Shown piece after piece: positions 63,519 through 64,000 of a DNA stretch of 64,000 nt. How positions within the stretch are numbered: position 1 is the first letter of the stretch; each line of letters begins with the position of its first letter. The notes beneath the pieces were generated by a model. That model had not been told where the DNA came from. It did not search any database and saw nothing but the letters and a program-made list of their open reading frames with translations. The translations under genes were made by a program, and so were the position numbers. Location: contig OZ059899.1 of NCBI GenBank assembly GCA_964057225.1, forward strand, positions 1,364,001-1,428,000. The letters are read 5' to 3'. The stretch is from Auanema rhodensis. Its lineage: Eukaryota; Nematoda; Chromadorea; Rhabditida; Rhabditidae.

Positions 63519-64000
63519 ACGCTTAATACAAAAATTAGTTATGATCGTTTGAAAAATGATGCATTAGTGTATGTTGAGTTTCCATGTACACTCAACATTG
63601 CTTCCAAAAACATTTTGACAAAAATTTTTTCGAAAAATTTCAAAATAATTTAGCAAAAAGTAGATGTTTTTAGATTCCATTTTTCAAGGCAAAGACGATG
63701 GACAATGTTATTCAACGAAAAAATTATTTCTTCAGGGTGAAAATCGAGGATATAAGTGTGAACTTATATCAGTTGATATCTCGGTGCATTTTTAAGCTAG
63801 CGCAAATCTGATAACACAGATCGACGCAGCTTAAAAATCCGCATCGAATGCACTATACTACATTGAGAAACGCTTAATACAAAAATTAGTTATGATCGTT
63901 TGAAAAATGATGCATTAGTGTATGTTGAGTTTCCATGTACACTCAACATTGCTTCCAAAAACATTTTGACAAAAATTTTTTCGAAAAATTTCAAAATAAT
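63519..64000 (+). repeat. Start of T-led unit 4: one full monomer and a 131-bp partial copy
   Basis: The monomer at 63519-63869 is a T type, so a fourth unit begins here. The partial copy from 63870 stops at monomer position 131, just before the diagnostic base 133, so it cannot be typed. The array runs past the window. Confidence 0.85.

Larger units (their letters stand above)
1..64000 (+). repeat. 351-bp satellite DNA array, 182 full monomers plus a partial one
   Basis: Every base belongs to a head-to-tail tandem repeat of about 351 bp in a single orientation. Starts follow ACGCTT: 1, 351, 702, 1053, 1403, 1754, 2105, 2456, 2807 and so on to 63870. Seventeen copies are 350 bp. Nine in block I lack 167C (starts 1, 1053, 2807, 4210, 7368, 9122, 9823, 10524, 11576). 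Eight in block II lack 134A (20350, 21051, 21401, 22102, 22452, 23855, 24556, 24906). Four are 352 bp (27713, 28416, 36490, 37193). No foreign DNA interrupts the array. Such long, homogeneous, AT-rich arrays are typical of eukaryotic pericentromeric or centromeric heterochromatin; that location is inferred. Neither end of the array is in the window, so its full size is unknown. I do not recognise the family. Confidence 0.98.
51936..64000 (+). repeat. Block V: T-led units of R/V/W/X/Y/Z monomers
   Basis: Order from 51936: T-R-U-V-W-X-Y-X-Y-W, T-R-V-W-X-Y-W-Z-Y-X-Y-W, T-R-U-Z-Y-X-Y-W-Y-Y-W, T and a partial copy. Here the R copy at 60009 has 159T and lacks 215T, and the U copy at 60360 has 209A and 251-252AA. 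Subtypes match block II, about 36.5 kb upstream, with added 344T in many copies and 83T in some X copies. Block V lacks the 134A deletion and the 6C start of the block II HOR. The two blocks therefore share ancestry but were amplified separately. Confidence 0.85.

Noticed and set aside
1-64000. CRISPR array
   Set aside because: The period is 351 bp with no unique spacers between repeats, and there are no cas genes.
1-64000. rDNA spacer, telomeric or simple-sequence repeat
   Set aside because: No rRNA gene, no short telomere motif and no microsatellite runs longer than about eight bases were seen; the unit is a complex 351-bp sequence.
1-64000. Transposable element or MITE tandem origin
   Set aside because: I found no terminal inverted repeats bounding the unit, no target-site duplication and no transposase or reverse-transcriptase coding. 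The dyads lie inside the monomer, not at its ends.

Overview
The whole 64,000-base window is one uninterrupted, head-to-tail satellite DNA array. The repeat unit is about 351 bp. I counted 182 complete monomers (1-63869) plus a 131-bp partial copy at the right edge (63870-64000), all in the same orientation. Monomer starts are taken at the hexamer ACGCTT (rarely ACGCTC). The count closes exactly: 182 x 351, minus 17 copies of 350 bp, plus 4 copies of 352 bp, equals 63,869. I found no gene, RNA gene, transposon, CRISPR array, inversion or unique sequence. Copies differ at only a few per cent of positions. The consensus is about 31% G+C by hand count. A pure satellite of this size points to a eukaryotic heterochromatic or centromeric region. 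The unit length, A+T richness and lack of CpG depletion would fit an insect or another animal with little CpG methylation, but I do not recognise the family or species.

Monomers fall into subtypes set by linked diagnostic bases. I number positions within a 351-bp monomer from the A of ACGCTT. Codes: H = base type (7A, 128T, 133T, 159C, 209A, 279C, 326G); G = H with 7G; G' = G with 125G; A and D = 350 bp, 167C deleted, 128G, 209T, 279T (A also has 172A); B and E = 7G, 137G, 152C; F = 128G, 209T, 217-218TT, 279T; K = 128G, 209A; P = K with 317T; Q = 137G, 161T, usually 221A (Q1 adds 242A); S = 106C, 146C; L and J = 7G, 128G, 209T (L 279T, J 279C, some J with 8T); M = 7G, 137G, 155A; T = 209T on a 128T/279C background; X = 25A, 159T; U = 159T with 25G; R = 133C, usually 215T; V = 133C, before W; W = 7G, 25A, 29A, 58A; Y = 133C, 251-252AA; Z = Y with 106C; O = 352 bp with an eight-T run.

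Layout. Block I (1-15435) is a mosaic of A/B/D/E/F/G/H/K types. Block II (15436-25606) is R/U/V/W/X/Y, with a 2,454-bp seven-monomer higher-order repeat (HOR) and an inserted trimer. Block III (25607-37544) is T/X/J/K/O with trimer and dimer HORs. Block IV (37545-51935) returns to block-I types and carries a 2,106-bp six-monomer HOR. Block V (51936-64000) returns to block-II types in units of 10-12 monomers, each opened by a T monomer. Two repeat families therefore alternate along the array.

There are no genes to work together. What may be functional lies inside the monomer: two stretches (175-208 and 282-311) in which I saw no change in any copy, three perfect dyad symmetries, and a run of A-tracts. 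These could be protein-binding, cruciform or curvature elements of a centromeric repeat. That is inference, and the window has no direct evidence of centromere function.
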